Assembly (NCBI GenBank): GCA_016213645.1
Contig: JACQZY010000010.1
Span: 42,874 to 106,873, forward strand
Origin: Actinomycetota bacterium
Lineage (GTDB): Bacteria; Actinomycetota; Thermoleophilia; Solirubrobacterales; JACPNS01
DNA length: 64,000 nucleotides
Reading direction: 5' to 3'
Part shown: piece by piece, positions 32,333-43,335 of the stretch
Position numbering within the stretch: position 1 is the stretch's first letter
Layout of the letters: each line of letters opens with the position of its first letter
The notes under the pieces: generated by a model
Databases searched by the model: none
Seen by the model: the letters and a program-made list of their open reading frames with translations, nothing else
Told to the model about the DNA's origin: nothing
Program-made: the position numbers and the translations under genes

Positions 32333-34975
32333 GTGCAGATAATTACGATCACCAACCCATCCGGCCTTCCGCGTGCGATGGTGCTGGCTCGGTCAGTCAA
32401 GCGATTTCATCCGAACTGGCCAGTTACGGTCGTTACGGCCGACGTAGCCAAGCCGACGGTCGCGTCGCCAGAGGGCGTAACGATCAGAACGCTGACCGAG
32501 ATTGGCGCCGAGCCGGACGGCACCATCGCCGCCGAACTTGATCGTGATCGTCTGCTTGAAGCCGTCCGTGGTCCCGTACTTTCGACATTTGCCGTCGACG
32601 GAGCTCCCACTATATTTCTTGACCCGCGACTCCGCGTTGTCGGCCCGCTCGACAATCTCGAGGCGGCGTTGGGCGAGTCGGAAATTGTGCTCGTGCCCCA
32701 GCTTTCAGGCAACGGCACGGGCAAATCCGATGCCGACGCCGAACTCTCGCACGGAGTCTTTCATCCCGGTGTGATCGCAATGCGTGGCGGCGAGCGGGCA
32801 TCTGCCGTGACCGACGCCTGGCCCACACATGAGCTGGCGCAGCGAGAGCGGACGCGTGCCCGCGAGCGAACCGCATTTCAGGCCTGGCTTGACGCGATGC
32901 CGGTACGTTTCAGTGGAGTTGCGTCGCTGGAGAGCAATCACTTCGTTGTCGGCTATTGGAATCTCGAGCACCAAGAGATCGGACTCAATGGCAATGGACT
33001 TAAAGTGGGGGGCAGCTCGGCCGCGCTGCTCGATTTGGGTTCGTTTGATCCGGATCGTCCTCATCTGCTTTCCATCGATCACGAGCAGCCTTTGCTTAGC
33101 ACGATGCCGGTTGTTGCCGAGATCTGCGCCGAGCACGCTGCGCAGTTGGCCGAAGTTGAGTCGGAGGTCGATGGTCAACGCGATCCCTGGGACACGCTGC
33201 CCGATGGCACGCCGTTCGGCGTGATCATGCGCGGTTTGGCGGGCGCGGCCTTCGAGTCCGGCGATCTCACGGAATCGGTATTCACTGCCACCGGCATGCG
33301 GGCCTTTTACGACTGGCTGAACGAGCCGGCGAAGCAAGGGTCCGCTGCGGGACTCAACCGCTATCACTTCGCGATCTGGAAAGCCACCGACCAGCTTCGG
33401 GCTGCCTATCCGCATCTCGACGGTCCCGACGGGCTCGGTTACGCCGGGTGGCTGCACGTGCTGTTGCCACCTGAGATTCCGATGCCCGTGGACCTTCTGC
33501 CACCGCGACCTGAACACATCAACAAGGACGAAGTCCCGTTCGATTCAGCGCCTCCATGGGGCGTCAACGTGGCCGGTTTCTTTCGCTCCGAGCTGGGGCT
33601 CGGTGAAGCGGCCCGGCTCCTTATCGGCGCGCTAGACGCGGCGAAGGTGCCGGCGCTGCCGGTGCAGGGAATGCTCATGCCGCCGTGCCGTCAGGGCGCC
33701 GAGTTCGCCTTCGCGAGTCCCGACGAGGCACCTTTCGCGATCAACATCATCTGCATGAACGGCGACACGATCCCGATGTTTGCGCGCGACGCCGGCAAGC
33801 ACTTCTTCGAACGCCGGTATTCGATTGCGCTTTGGTGGTGGGAGGTCGGCACTTTCCCGCCCGATTGGCACGACGCTTTCAATTATCTCGATGAGATTTG
33901 GGTGGCCTCTGAGCACATTTACCAGGCGATTGCTCCGGTTTCTCCGATTCCGGTTTACAAGGTTCCGATGCCTGTGATCGTTCCGCGAGTGTCGGAGTTC
34001 GACCGCTCTGAGTTGGGCATGCCGGAGGACACTTTCACTTTTCTTTACGTCTACGACTACCACTCCACCTCCGCGCGTAAGAATCCCGTCGGCCTAGTCA
34101 GGGCGTTCAAACAGTCGTTTCCTCCGGGTAGCGGTGCGTCACTCGTACTCAAGTGCATAAACGCTGACCGGGTTCCAGCCAAGCACGAGGAGGTGCTTGT
34201 CGAAATCGGCGACCATCCAGATATTCACGTCGTCGATCGCTACGTGTCGGCTGCGCAGAAGGACGCGATTGTTGCCGCCTGTGACTGCTACGTGTCGCTG
34301 CACCGATCCGAGGGATTCGGCCTCACGCCGGCGGAGGCCATGTGGCTTGGCAAGCCGGTGATAGCCACAGGCTACGGCGGAGTGATGGAGTTCATGACGC
34401 CGGGCAATTCATACCTTGTCGACCACTCACCGGCGCCGGTCGGGCCGGACGCCCATCCGTATCCGCCTGATGCGATCTGGGCAGATCCCGATATCGATCA
34501 GGCCGCGCGATTGATGCGGCAGGTATTCGACAACCAAGATGACGCGCGCGCTCTCGGGCACAAAGCGAGCAGAGACATCCGCAAGACCAATTCACCAGAG
34601 GTCGCCGGCGCGGCGATGGCGGCGCGGCTACAAGTGATCTACGAGCGGATATCAAGGGATCGCGCCTTTGATCTCAAACCGGCCGCAAGATCCGCACGCT
34701 GGATCCCAGCGGCGGCAAATTCCGTGCACGGCGCCTTGTCACGGCTCAAAAATCTGGTTTTGCGCGTGCTTTCGCACCTCGAGCGGAGGGCGACCAGGTA
34801 TGAAGAGGAGATCAATGCGGCCTCGATGGCGATCGAGCGCAAGTACCGCGCTCAGCATGCCGAAACGCTCGCAGGTTTTAGGCGCACCCGCGCCGAACTT
34901 GAAGACCTGCGGCGTCAGCTGGAGACCGTCGAGCGGCATGTCGATCGCGGCGATCACCGCGAATTATCGGATTAG
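32333..34975 (+). CDS. Large multidomain GT4 glycosyltransferase
   Basis: 880 residues from a GTG start. Residues 1-~230 look like a GT-A-type sugar transferase domain (MQIITITNPSGLPRAMVLAR, a DPRLRVVG acidic loop, then HPGVIAM). A linker follows, then residues ~400-790 form a GT-B/GT4 module: GFFRSELGLGEAARLL, TFTFLYVYDYHSTSARKNP, and HRSEGFGLTPAEAMWLGKPV with the EX7E site. The last ~60 residues are a charged coiled coil (EEEINAASMAIERKYRAQ...). Two catalytic units in one chain suggest it adds successive sugars. A TAACAT box 9 nt before the GTG hints at a near-leaderless start. Confidence 0.82.
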   Translation: MQIITITNPSGLPRAMVLARSVKRFHPNWPVTVVTADVAKPTVASPEGVTIRTLTEIGAEPDGTIAAELDRDRLLEAVRGPVLSTFAVDGAPTIFLDPRLRVVGPLDNLEAALGESEIVLVPQLSGNGTGKSDADAELSHGVFHPGVIAMRGGERASAVTDAWPTHELAQRERTRARERTAFQAWLDAMPVRFSGVASLESNHFVVGYWNLEHQEIGLNGNGLKVGGSSAALLDLGSFDPDRPHLLSIDHEQPLLSTMPVVAEICAEHAAQLAEVESEVDGQRDPWDTLPDGTPFGVIMRGLAGAAFESGDLTESVFTATGMRAFYDWLNEPAKQGSAAGLNRYHFAIWKATDQLRAAYPHLDGPDGLGYAGWLHVLLPPEIPMPVDLLPPRPEHINKDEVPFDSAPPWGVNVAGFFRSELGLGEAARLLIGALDAAKVPALPVQGMLMPPCRQGAEFAFASPDEAPFAINIICMNGDTIPMFARDAGKHFFERRYSIALWWWEVGTFPPDWHDAFNYLDEIWVASEHIYQAIAPVSPIPVYKVPMPVIVPRVSEFDRSELGMPEDTFTFLYVYDYHSTSARKNPVGLVRAFKQSFPPGSGASLVLKCINADRVPAKHEEVLVEIGDHPDIHVVDRYVSAAQKDAIVAACDCYVSLHRSEGFGLTPAEAMWLGKPVIATGYGGVMEFMTPGNSYLVDHSPAPVGPDAHPYPPDAIWADPDIDQAARLMRQVFDNQDDARALGHKASRDIRKTNSPEVAGAAMAARLQVIYERISRDRAFDLKPAARSARWIPAAANSVHGALSRLKNLVLRVLSHLERRATRYEEEINAASMAIERKYRAQHAETLAGFRRTRAELEDLRRQLETVERHVDRGDHRELSD

Positions 34976-35134
34976 CCGAGTTTTGGCGCTGCTCATGGGC
35001 GGGGAGAAAAGCCTTTAGCTAGGGCGAACGAAGCTTTCGGTATTTCGCCGGGTTATACGGGTGTCGATAAGCGATCACAGTCGCGTCGGTCTGGCCCGTA
35101 GGGGTTTCGTCGGGTATCAGGGAAGTTCTTCGAA

Positions 35135-36079
35135 ATGTGCAACCAATTCCACTTTGCCAACAGGCGGTTTCGTATTCCGTTTATTGAAATGGCCGTTTGC
35201 GCGTCGATGCTCTGCCTCGCGTTTTTGCCCAACTCAGCTCAAGCCCGCCCCCTCGTCGGCGTCGGCGACAACGGCCCGGCCATGTTCGCCGACCAAAATT
35301 TCCAGTCCCTCGGCACCAAAATATCCCGCAAAATCGTGCCCTTCGACTTCTATCGATCACAATGGGAGATCGACCAGTTGCGCGCCTGGATGGCCGGCGC
35401 CCAGTCGCAGGGCGTTGAACCGCTGATCGCGTTTGAGCGCTCCTACACCAGCCCCCGCAAGCTTCCGTCGGTGGCCGAGTACAAGTTCGCGCTGCGAACG
35501 TTGCTTCAGGAGGCGCCCGGACTCAGCACCTTTTCCGTGTGGAACGAGGCCAACCATCACTCGCAGCCAACTGTCAAGAATCCGCGCCGCGCCGCCCAGT
35601 ACTTCAAGGCGGCCAGGCAAATCTGTGCCGGCTGCAAGATCGTGGCCGGCGACGTGCTCGATCAGAAGAACATGCTCGCCTGGGTCGGCCGCTTCAAGCG
35701 TGCGGCCGGGCCGAAGGCGCGCATCTGGGGCCTGCACAGTTACGCCGACGCCAACTACAGCCACAACTGGCGAAGGAGCGCTACGCGCCGCCTGCTTGCC
35801 GTGATCAAGGGAGACCTTTGGCTGACCGAGGTTGGTGGCATCGTTGCCTTCAGCTCGCACTTCCGCTACAACGAATACCGTGCCGCCGACGCGATCCGCG
35901 ACACGCTTGCTCTGGCGGGCAAATCGCCTCGGATCAAGCGGGTTTATCTGTACTCGTGGTTTGGCACCAAGCAGTCGCATTCGGCGCGAAAGCTGCACTG
36001 GGATTCCGGGCTGGTTGACGCCGCCGGTAATCCCCGTCCGGGATTCAGGGTGCTGCGCGACTGGCTTGCCGCGAACTAA
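35135..36079 (+). CDS. Secreted glycoside-hydrolase-like protein (clan GH-A fold)
   Basis: 314 residues. N-terminal hydrophobic segment MAVCASMLCLAFLPNSAQA is a signal peptide; the true start may be the ATG at 35189 rather than 35135. The mature part looks like a (beta/alpha)8 barrel: WNEANHH with acid/base candidate E138 and LTEVGG with nucleophile candidate E232 (numbered from 35135), the spacing expected in clan GH-A families such as GH39/GH5. Substrate unknown; its location at the edge of the polysaccharide cluster suggests trimming of surface glycan. Catalytic identity is inferred from motifs only. Confidence 0.72.
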   Translation: MCNQFHFANRRFRIPFIEMAVCASMLCLAFLPNSAQARPLVGVGDNGPAMFADQNFQSLGTKISRKIVPFDFYRSQWEIDQLRAWMAGAQSQGVEPLIAFERSYTSPRKLPSVAEYKFALRTLLQEAPGLSTFSVWNEANHHSQPTVKNPRRAAQYFKAARQICAGCKIVAGDVLDQKNMLAWVGRFKRAAGPKARIWGLHSYADANYSHNWRRSATRRLLAVIKGDLWLTEVGGIVAFSSHFRYNEYRAADAIRDTLALAGKSPRIKRVYLYSWFGTKQSHSARKLHWDSGLVDAAGNPRPGFRVLRDWLAAN

Positions 36080-36147
36080 CGACCGCGCGGGGCCCGAAAA
36101 ACGCCTCGCAGCGCGGCGACCGCTCGCCGGTCACGCCCTTCCACCCC

Positions 36148-36156
36148 TGCTATTAT
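36148..36156 (+). promoter_or_regulatory. Extended -10 promoter of the fusA leader
   Basis: TGCTATTAT is an almost ideal extended -10 (TGn + TATTAT); no -35 is evident. Initiation near 36163 would give a leader of about 330 nt before fusA. The 416-bp gap between the glycosidase-like gene and fusA holds this promoter, a small ORF, competing hairpins and a 15-bp repeat array, each listed separately. Confidence 0.6.
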
Positions 36157-36181
36157 CGCCCCCGGCCTCGCGGTCAAGCAG

Positions 36182-36286
36182 GTGCGCCTGCGCGACTACG
36201 CGGTCTGCCGCCGTTTGTGGCCCGGTCTCGGCCCGGCTCGAACGGGTGGTCCAAGTCATCTGATGACGAGAATTTCGACCACATAA
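36182..36286 (+). CDS. Possible 34-residue leader peptide upstream of fusA
   Basis: A GTG-started frame of 34 codons beginning MRLRDYAVCRRLWPG and ending MTRISTT, with TAA at 36284-36286. An internal ATG at 36263 would give a seven-residue peptide. The stop lies 11 nt before the 5' arm of the antiterminator hairpin, a position where a ribosome could influence RNA folding. There is no good Shine-Dalgarno. It could be chance in GC-rich DNA. Confidence 0.3.
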   Translation: MRLRDYAVCRRLWPGLGPARTGGPSHLMTRISTT

Positions 36287-36297
36287 CGGGACTTACA

Positions 36298-36336
36298 ACA
36301 GGGCGAGGTCGCCAGTCGACCTTTCGCGGGCCCTGT
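36298..36336 (+). promoter_or_regulatory. Candidate antiterminator hairpin in the fusA leader
   Basis: ACAGGGC (36298-36304) pairs perfectly with GCCCTGT (36330-36336), enclosing a second stem AGGTCG/CGACCT (306-322). The 3' arm uses bases 36330-36334, which also form the 5' arm of the intrinsic terminator. The two folds therefore exclude one another, as in transcription attenuators. Confidence 0.5.
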
Positions 36337-36349
36337 GAGGGCCTTTTTT
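36329..36349 (+). terminator. Intrinsic terminator in the fusA leader
   Basis: GGCCCT-GTG-AGGGCC followed directly by six T. This is the most canonical rho-independent terminator in the window. It lies 250 bp after the glycosidase-like stop and 147 bp before the fusA ATG, downstream of its own promoter. It could regulate fusA by attenuation or end a ~190-nt small RNA. Confidence 0.8.
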
Positions 36350-36432
36350 ATGCCCTGATAGTCATTCCGGACCCCCTATCCGGAGCCGTAGGCCACAAAC
36401 ACCGCGATCCCATCCAAGAGTGACCCACCCAA

Positions 36433-36492
36433 GCACGGAATCATCCTGCACCGAACCGACCAGCACCGAATCAACAGGCACCGAATAGACCA
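36433..36492 (+). repeat. Four 15-bp tandem repeats just before fusA
   Basis: Four head-to-tail 15-mers starting GCACGGAAT, GCACCGAAC, GCACCGAAT and GCACCGAAT end 3 nt before the ATG. They occupy the place of the ribosome-binding site, and no purine-rich Shine-Dalgarno is visible. Confidence 0.7.
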
Positions 36493-36495
36493 TCC

Positions 36496-38586
<2,091 letters not shown>

Positions 38587-38666
38587 ACGGCGACGAGCAG
38601 TCAAGCGCAGCCGCAAACAGGTAATACATCAAGCAAGACAGGTTTCGAAAACGATTTAAACACAGG

Positions 38667-38672
38667 TATATT
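38667..38672 (+). promoter_or_regulatory. Candidate tuf promoter
   Basis: TATATT with TTCGAA at 38644-38649 (17-bp spacer) lies in the fusA-tuf gap. The resulting leader of about 80 nt contains a 13-bp palindrome TACGGAGTCCGTA at 38708-38720. Co-transcription from fusA is not excluded. Confidence 0.4.
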
Positions 38673-38760
38673 TCCCGGTCGCCGCAATTTGGGGCGTTTT
38701 CCGTATCTACGGAGTCCGTATTTCCGGGGAGTTATTCAAAGGTTCGAAAGGAGCAAAGAA

Positions 38761-39948
38761 GTGGCGAAAGAAAAATTCGAGCGCGATAAGCCGCATGTCA
38801 ATGTGGGAACCATCGGTCACGTCGACCATGGCAAGACCACGCTGACCGCGGCCATCACCACCGTGCTCGCAGAAGCGCAGGGTGGAGAGGCGAAGTCGTT
38901 CGAGGAAATTGACAACGCTCCTGAAGAGAAGGAGCGCGGCATTACGATCGCCACTTCGCACGTCGAGTACCAGACCGACAAGCGCCACTACGCGCACGTC
39001 GACTGCCCTGGTCACGCCGACTACGTAAAGAACATGATCACCGGTGCCGCTCAGATGGACGGTGCGATCCTGGTCGTGTCGGCCGCCGACGGCCCGATGC
39101 CGCAGACGCGTGAGCACATCCTGCTCGCCCGCCAGGTCGGAGTCCCGTACATCATCGTGTTCCTCAACAAGGCCGACATGGTCGACGACCCCGAGCTGCT
39201 CGAGCTCGTCGAAGAAGAGGTCCGCGATCTGCTCAAGGAGTACGACTTCCCGGGCGACGACATCCCGTTCATCACGGGCTCCGCGCTGAAGGCGCTGGAG
39301 GGCGACGCCGAGTACAAGCAGAAGATCCTCGACCTCGCCGCCGCTCTGGACGAATACATCCCCGAGCCGCAGCGTGACCTGGACAAGCCGTTCCTGATGC
39401 CGGTCGAAGACGTCTTCTCGATCACCGGACGCGGCACCGTCGCGACCGGCCGTATCGAGCAGGGCATCGTCAACACCGGCGACGAAGTGGAAATCGTCGG
39501 CATCAAGCCGGAGACCGACAAGACCGTCGTCACCGGTGTCGAGATGTTCCGCAAGATCCTCGACGAGGGTCGCGCCGGCGACAACGTCGGTTGCCTGCTT
39601 CGTGGCACCAAGCGTGAAGAGATCGAGCGCGGTCAGGTTTTGGCCAAGCCCGGCACGATCACGCCGCACACGAGGTTCAAGGCGCAGGTGTACTGTCTGA
39701 AGAAGGAAGAGGGCGGTCGTCACACTCCGTTCTTCACCGGTTACCGCCCGCAGTTCTACTTCCGCACCACCGACGTGACCGGTGTCGCCAACCTCCCCGA
39801 GGGTGTCGAAATGGTCATGCCGGGCGACGACGTCGAGATGGACATCGAGCTGATCCAGCCGATCGCCATGGACGAGCAGCTGCGCTTCGCGATCCGCGAG
39901 GGTGGCCGCACCGTCGGCTCAGGAGTGGTTACGAAGATCATCGAGTAG
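38761..39948 (+). CDS. tuf: Elongation factor Tu
   Basis: 395 residues from the GTG at 38761, which has a good AGGAG site about 8 nt upstream; the in-frame ATG at 38689 is not protein-like. GHVDHGKT (19-26), [16 protein letters not shown] and GSALKAL give the complete GTP site. Domains II and III end in [15 protein letters not shown]. Delivers aminoacyl-tRNA to the ribosome. Confidence 0.98.
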   Translation: MAKEKFERDKPHVNVGTIGHVDHGKTTLTAAITTVLAEAQGGEAKSFEEIDNAPEEKERGITIATSHVEYQTDKRHYAHVDCPGHADYVKNMITGAAQMDGAILVVSAADGPMPQTREHILLARQVGVPYIIVFLNKADMVDDPELLELVEEEVRDLLKEYDFPGDDIPFITGSALKALEGDAEYKQKILDLAAALDEYIPEPQRDLDKPFLMPVEDVFSITGRGTVATGRIEQGIVNTGDEVEIVGIKPETDKTVVTGVEMFRKILDEGRAGDNVGCLLRGTKREEIERGQVLAKPGTITPHTRFKAQVYCLKKEEGGRHTPFFTGYRPQFYFRTTDVTGVANLPEGVEMVMPGDDVEMDIELIQPIAMDEQLRFAIREGGRTVGSGVVTKIIE

Positions 39949-39960
39949 TAGACGAGTTCA

Positions 39961-39997
39961 GAGTGCCGGGGGCCGGCTTCGGTCGGCCCCCTCACTC
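39961..39997 (+). terminator. Hairpin after tuf
   Basis: GGGGGCCG and CGGCCCCC form a perfect 8-bp stem with a GCTTCGGT loop, extended outside by GAGTG/CACTC. There is no U-run. It probably ends most tuf transcripts before the rpsJ operon. Confidence 0.6.
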
Positions 39998-40059
39998 GAT
40001 TCGCTCCCCGCAGCACCCCCAACGCACCTCACTCAACAGACACGAGAAACAAACTTTCA

Positions 40060-40383
40060 ATGGCAGCCGCAATCACCCAGAACAAGATTCGCATTCGACT
40101 CAAGGCCTACGACCATGAGGCGATCGAAGCTGCCGCAAAGGAGATCGTGCAGACCGCCGAACGTACCGGCGCCACAATCTCCGGTCCCGTGCCGCTGCCG
40201 ACCGAGAAGAACGTCTACTGCGTGATCCGCGGTCCGTTCAAGGACAAGGACTCACGCGAGCACTTCGAGATTCGCACGCACAAGCGCCTGATCGACATCC
40301 ACCACCCGTCGCCCAAGACGGTCGATTCGCTTCAGCGGCTCGACCACCTGCCCGGCGGCGTAGACATCGAGATTCGGATCTAG
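40060..40383 (+). CDS. rpsJ: Ribosomal protein S10
   Basis: 107 residues, standard. Contains [32 protein letters not shown] and [17 protein letters not shown]. First gene of the S10 operon; also the usual NusE partner in antitermination. No Shine-Dalgarno: the ATG follows an ACAAACTTTCA leader almost identical to the one before rplE. Confidence 0.97.
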   Translation: MAAAITQNKIRIRLKAYDHEAIEAAAKEIVQTAERTGATISGPVPLPTEKNVYCVIRGPFKDKDSREHFEIRTHKRLIDIHHPSPKTVDSLQRLDHLPGGVDIEIRI

Positions 40384-40387
40384 GGCG

Positions 40388-41044
40388 ATGGCGGGATTGA
40401 TCGGCAAGAAGATCGGGATGACCCAGATCTTCCAGGAAGACGGGCGCGTCGAGCGCGTCACGGCGATTCAGGCCGGACCGTGTTTTGTCACCGGCCTGCG
40501 CAACGCGCAGCGCGACGGTTACGACGCAGTTCAGCTCGCGTTTGACGAGGTCGCCGAGAAGCGCCTCAGCAAGCCGGCGGCCGGACTGTTCAAAAAGGCC
40601 GGCACGCCGACCGCGCGCAAGCTCGTGGAATTTCGCGGCGAGCCGACGGAATTCGTCGCGGCCGGAGAGGGCGCCGAGCCCGCAGAGGGCGGCGTGAAGG
40701 TTGGCGACAAGGTCACCGTCGCGATCTTCGAGAAAGGCCAGACCGTGAAGGTCTCGGGCGTCTCGAAGGGTAAGGGTTTTCAGGGCACGGTCAAGCGTCA
40801 CAACTTCTCCCGCGGACCGGTCACCCACGGTTCGCACAACACGCGCGCTCCCGGTTCGATCGGTCAGAGCGCCGACCCGGCCCGCGTGTTCAAGGGCATC
40901 CGCGGTCCCGGCCAGATGGGCAACAAGCGCATAACGCAGCTTGGCCTGGAGGTCGTGGACGTACTTGCGGAGGACAACGTACTGCTCGTTCGTGGTTCCG
41001 TACCGGGCCCGAAGGGTGGTTATGTGGAGGTGCGTAATGGCTAG
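40388..41044 (+). CDS. rplC: Ribosomal protein L3
   Basis: 218 residues. MAGLIGKKIGMTQIF start and the conserved TKRHNF-type region (GTVKRHNFSRGPVTHGSHN) are present, with the central extension loop that reaches toward the peptidyl-transferase centre. Four bases after rpsJ; its end overlaps rplD by 8 bp. Confidence 0.97.
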   Translation: MAGLIGKKIGMTQIFQEDGRVERVTAIQAGPCFVTGLRNAQRDGYDAVQLAFDEVAEKRLSKPAAGLFKKAGTPTARKLVEFRGEPTEFVAAGEGAEPAEGGVKVGDKVTVAIFEKGQTVKVSGVSKGKGFQGTVKRHNFSRGPVTHGSHNTRAPGSIGQSADPARVFKGIRGPGQMGNKRITQLGLEVVDVLAEDNVLLVRGSVPGPKGGYVEVRNG

Positions 41045-41858
41045 TGCTGCGACAGCAACAACGAAGCTTGAAGCCCCGGTGCTGGGCAAGAGCGGCAAGG
41101 TTTCACTTGATCCCGCGGTCTTCGGCGAGGAGTTCAACGGCGCGCTCGTACACGAGGTCGTGCGCTCCGAGCGCAACGCCCGTCGTAGCGGAAACGCTTC
41201 CACCAAGCTTCGCGGCGAGGTAGCGATGACCGGTGCCAAGGCATGGCGCCAGAAGGGCACCGGCCGTGCCCGTATCGGTGCGCAGTCGGCCGGGCACCGC
41301 CGAGGCGGTGGCGTGACCTTTGGTCCCAAGCCGCGCAACTACACCTTCAAGGTCAATCGCAAGGCCCGCCGCAAGGCGCTGCGCGCGGCGCTCTCGCTTC
41401 ACGCCGGTCGCGGCAGTCTGGCGATCGTGGAGTCCGCCGCTTTTGGCGAGCCCAACACAAACCAGGCCGCCGGTCACCTCAACGGCTGGCAGCCCGACGG
41501 CTCCGTCGTGGTGCTGACCGCCGGCACCGACGACCGCACGCTTGCCCTCAGCTTCCGCAACATCGGCCGGGTCCGCGCGGTGCTCACGCCCGACCAGCTC
41601 GGCGTGTACGAGATCACCGCCGCTCAAAATCTGGTGATCTCCCAAGACGCTCTTGAATCTTTGAAGTCCCTCGCCAATACCGAAGTGGACCGCGCCTCCA
41701 AGAAGACCGTCGAAGCGGTGGCGGTTCGCGGAGCCAAGGCTGCACCGGCCGCCAAAGCCGCGCCCAAGCCCGCCGCCGTTTCGGAGGAACCTCAGGTGGA
41801 TGAGCCTTCTACGGACGCCGCCGCGGATGGCGACGCCGAAGAGAAAGCGGCCGAGTAA
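41037..41858 (+). CDS. rplD: Ribosomal protein L4 with Ala/Glu-rich C-terminal extension
   Basis: 273 residues; E. coli L4 has 201. The ATG at 41037 has a GGAGG-like site and overlaps the rplC stop. The core includes the exit-tunnel loop (GAKAWRQKGTGRARIGAQSAGHRRGGG, quoted as separate pieces: WRQKGTGRAR, SAGHRRGGG). From about residue 210 the sequence becomes low-complexity AKAAPKPAA then acidic (EEPQVDEPSTDAAADGDAEEK). Confidence 0.96.
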   Translation: MASAATATTKLEAPVLGKSGKVSLDPAVFGEEFNGALVHEVVRSERNARRSGNASTKLRGEVAMTGAKAWRQKGTGRARIGAQSAGHRRGGGVTFGPKPRNYTFKVNRKARRKALRAALSLHAGRGSLAIVESAAFGEPNTNQAAGHLNGWQPDGSVVVLTAGTDDRTLALSFRNIGRVRAVLTPDQLGVYEITAAQNLVISQDALESLKSLANTEVDRASKKTVEAVAVRGAKAAPAAKAAPKPAAVSEEPQVDEPSTDAAADGDAEEKAAE

Positions 41859-41861
41859 ATC

Positions 41862-42155
41862 ATGGACCCAAGAACAGTGTTGATCGAGCCGGTCGTCTCC
41901 GAGAAGTCCTACGCCCTGATGTCGGTCAACAAATACACCTTCCGCGTTCACGACGACGCACACAAGACCCAGATCGCACACGCCGTCGAGGCGATCTTCG
42001 ACGTTGAGGTTGCGCAGGTCCGCACGATCAGCGTCAAGCCCAAGCCCAAGCGCCGTGGCGTCAGCAAGGGCACCACTCGTAAGTGGAAGAAGGCGATCGT
42101 GGAGCTGAAGCCCGGCAACCGCATTGAAATCTTTGAAGGGGCGGCAACGGAGTAA
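41862..42155 (+). CDS. rplW: Ribosomal protein L23
   Basis: 97 residues. Opens [19 protein letters not shown] and includes [19 protein letters not shown], the usual fold; it lines the tunnel exit and docks SRP and trigger factor. Normal length, between rplD and rplB with 2-3 bp gaps. Confidence 0.96.
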   Translation: MDPRTVLIEPVVSEKSYALMSVNKYTFRVHDDAHKTQIAHAVEAIFDVEVAQVRTISVKPKPKRRGVSKGTTRKWKKAIVELKPGNRIEIFEGAATE

Positions 42156-42157
42156 TC

Positions 42158-43003
42158 ATGGCCATCAAGCGTCACAAGCCCACAAGCCCCGGTCGTCGTT
42201 TCGCGACCTGGATCGTCAACGACGAGGTCACCAAGACCGAGCCGGAGAAGTCGCTGACCACCGGTCTGCGCAAGAGCGGCGGCCGCAACAACAAGGGCCG
42301 CAAGACCGCGCGTCATCGCGGCGGCGGAGCCAAGCGCGCCTACCGCAAGATCGACTTCAAGCGCAACAAGGACGGTGTGCCGGCGAAGGTCGCGGCGATC
42401 GAGTACGACCCGAACCGCACCTCCAACATCGCGCTACTGCACTACCACGACGGTGAAAAGCGATACATCCTCGCGCCGCAGCAGCTGAAGGTCGGCATGA
42501 CCGTGCAGTCCGGCGAAGGCGCCGAGATTCAGGTCGGCAACTCGCTCAAGCTTTCTCAGATCCCGACCGGTACGGTTATCCACGCCGTCGAGCTTCAGCC
42601 CGGACGCGGCGCCCAGATGGGACGCAGCGCCGGCGCGGCGATTCAGCTTGCCGCGAAGGACGGCGGCATGGCGACGCTGCGCCTGCCGTCCAGCGAGATG
42701 CGCATGGTCAGCGCCGAGTGCCGCGCCACGATCGGCGCCGTCGGCAACGCCGACCACCAAAACGTCACGATCGGCACGGCCGGCCGCTCGCGCCACATGG
42801 GCAAGCGTCCGCAGACGCGCGGTGTGGCGATGAACCCGGTCGACCACCCGCACGGCGGAGGCGAAGCGCACAAGACTCCGGGAGGTCACCCGACCACCCC
42901 ATGGGGCAAGCCTGCGCTGGGTTACCGCACACGTAAGAAGAACAAGAAGTCAAACGACCTGATTGTCCGCGGCCGTCGCCGTGGCAAGGGCAAGCGTCGC
43001 TAG
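42158..43003 (+). CDS. rplB: Ribosomal protein L2
   Basis: 281 residues. [20 protein letters not shown] and the peptidyl-transferase-proximal [18 protein letters not shown] region with its conserved His are intact; ends in KGKGKRR. A GGAG-containing site precedes the ATG. Confidence 0.97.
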   Translation: MAIKRHKPTSPGRRFATWIVNDEVTKTEPEKSLTTGLRKSGGRNNKGRKTARHRGGGAKRAYRKIDFKRNKDGVPAKVAAIEYDPNRTSNIALLHYHDGEKRYILAPQQLKVGMTVQSGEGAEIQVGNSLKLSQIPTGTVIHAVELQPGRGAQMGRSAGAAIQLAAKDGGMATLRLPSSEMRMVSAECRATIGAVGNADHQNVTIGTAGRSRHMGKRPQTRGVAMNPVDHPHGGGEAHKTPGGHPTTPWGKPALGYRTRKKNKKSNDLIVRGRRRGKGKRR

Positions 43004-43057
43004 GTACACGGGCGCAGAGGATTTCGGAGCAGAAGCTTTTTTCAGAGAGGTATGTGA

Positions 43058-43333
43058 GTGAGCCGTTCATCAAAAAAGGGACCGTGGGTAGAAGACCGCC
43101 TGATGCAGCGCATCGAGGCGATGAACGAAAGCGGCAGCAAGCAGGTCGTCAAGACCTGGTCGCGCGCTTCGACGATCTTCCCCGACATGGTCGGTCACAC
43201 GATCGCCGTGCACGACGGCCGCAAGCACGTGCCGGTATTCGTGTCCGAATCGATGGTCGGACACAAGCTCGGCGAGTTCGCGCCCACGCGCACGTTCCGC
43301 GGTCACGCGGGCGGTAAGGGAACGGTCAAGTAG
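43058..43333 (+). CDS. rpsS: Ribosomal protein S19
   Basis: 91 residues. The start is GTG at 43058: the in-frame ATG at 43052 is followed at once by TGA. An AGAGAGG site ends at 43050. [15 protein letters not shown] and [16 protein letters not shown] C-terminus are typical. Confidence 0.96.
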   Translation: MSRSSKKGPWVEDRLMQRIEAMNESGSKQVVKTWSRASTIFPDMVGHTIAVHDGRKHVPVFVSESMVGHKLGEFAPTRTFRGHAGGKGTVK

Positions 43334-43335
43334 GC

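Noticed and set aside
36182..36262. tRNA-like element in the fusA leader (GGCTCGAAC near a CCA)
   Set aside because: The T-loop does not fit (no TTCRA), and no acceptor or anticodon stems of correct length form.
38689..38760. N-terminal extension of tuf
   Set aside because: GTG at 38761 has a strong AGGAG site and matches the canonical EF-Tu start.
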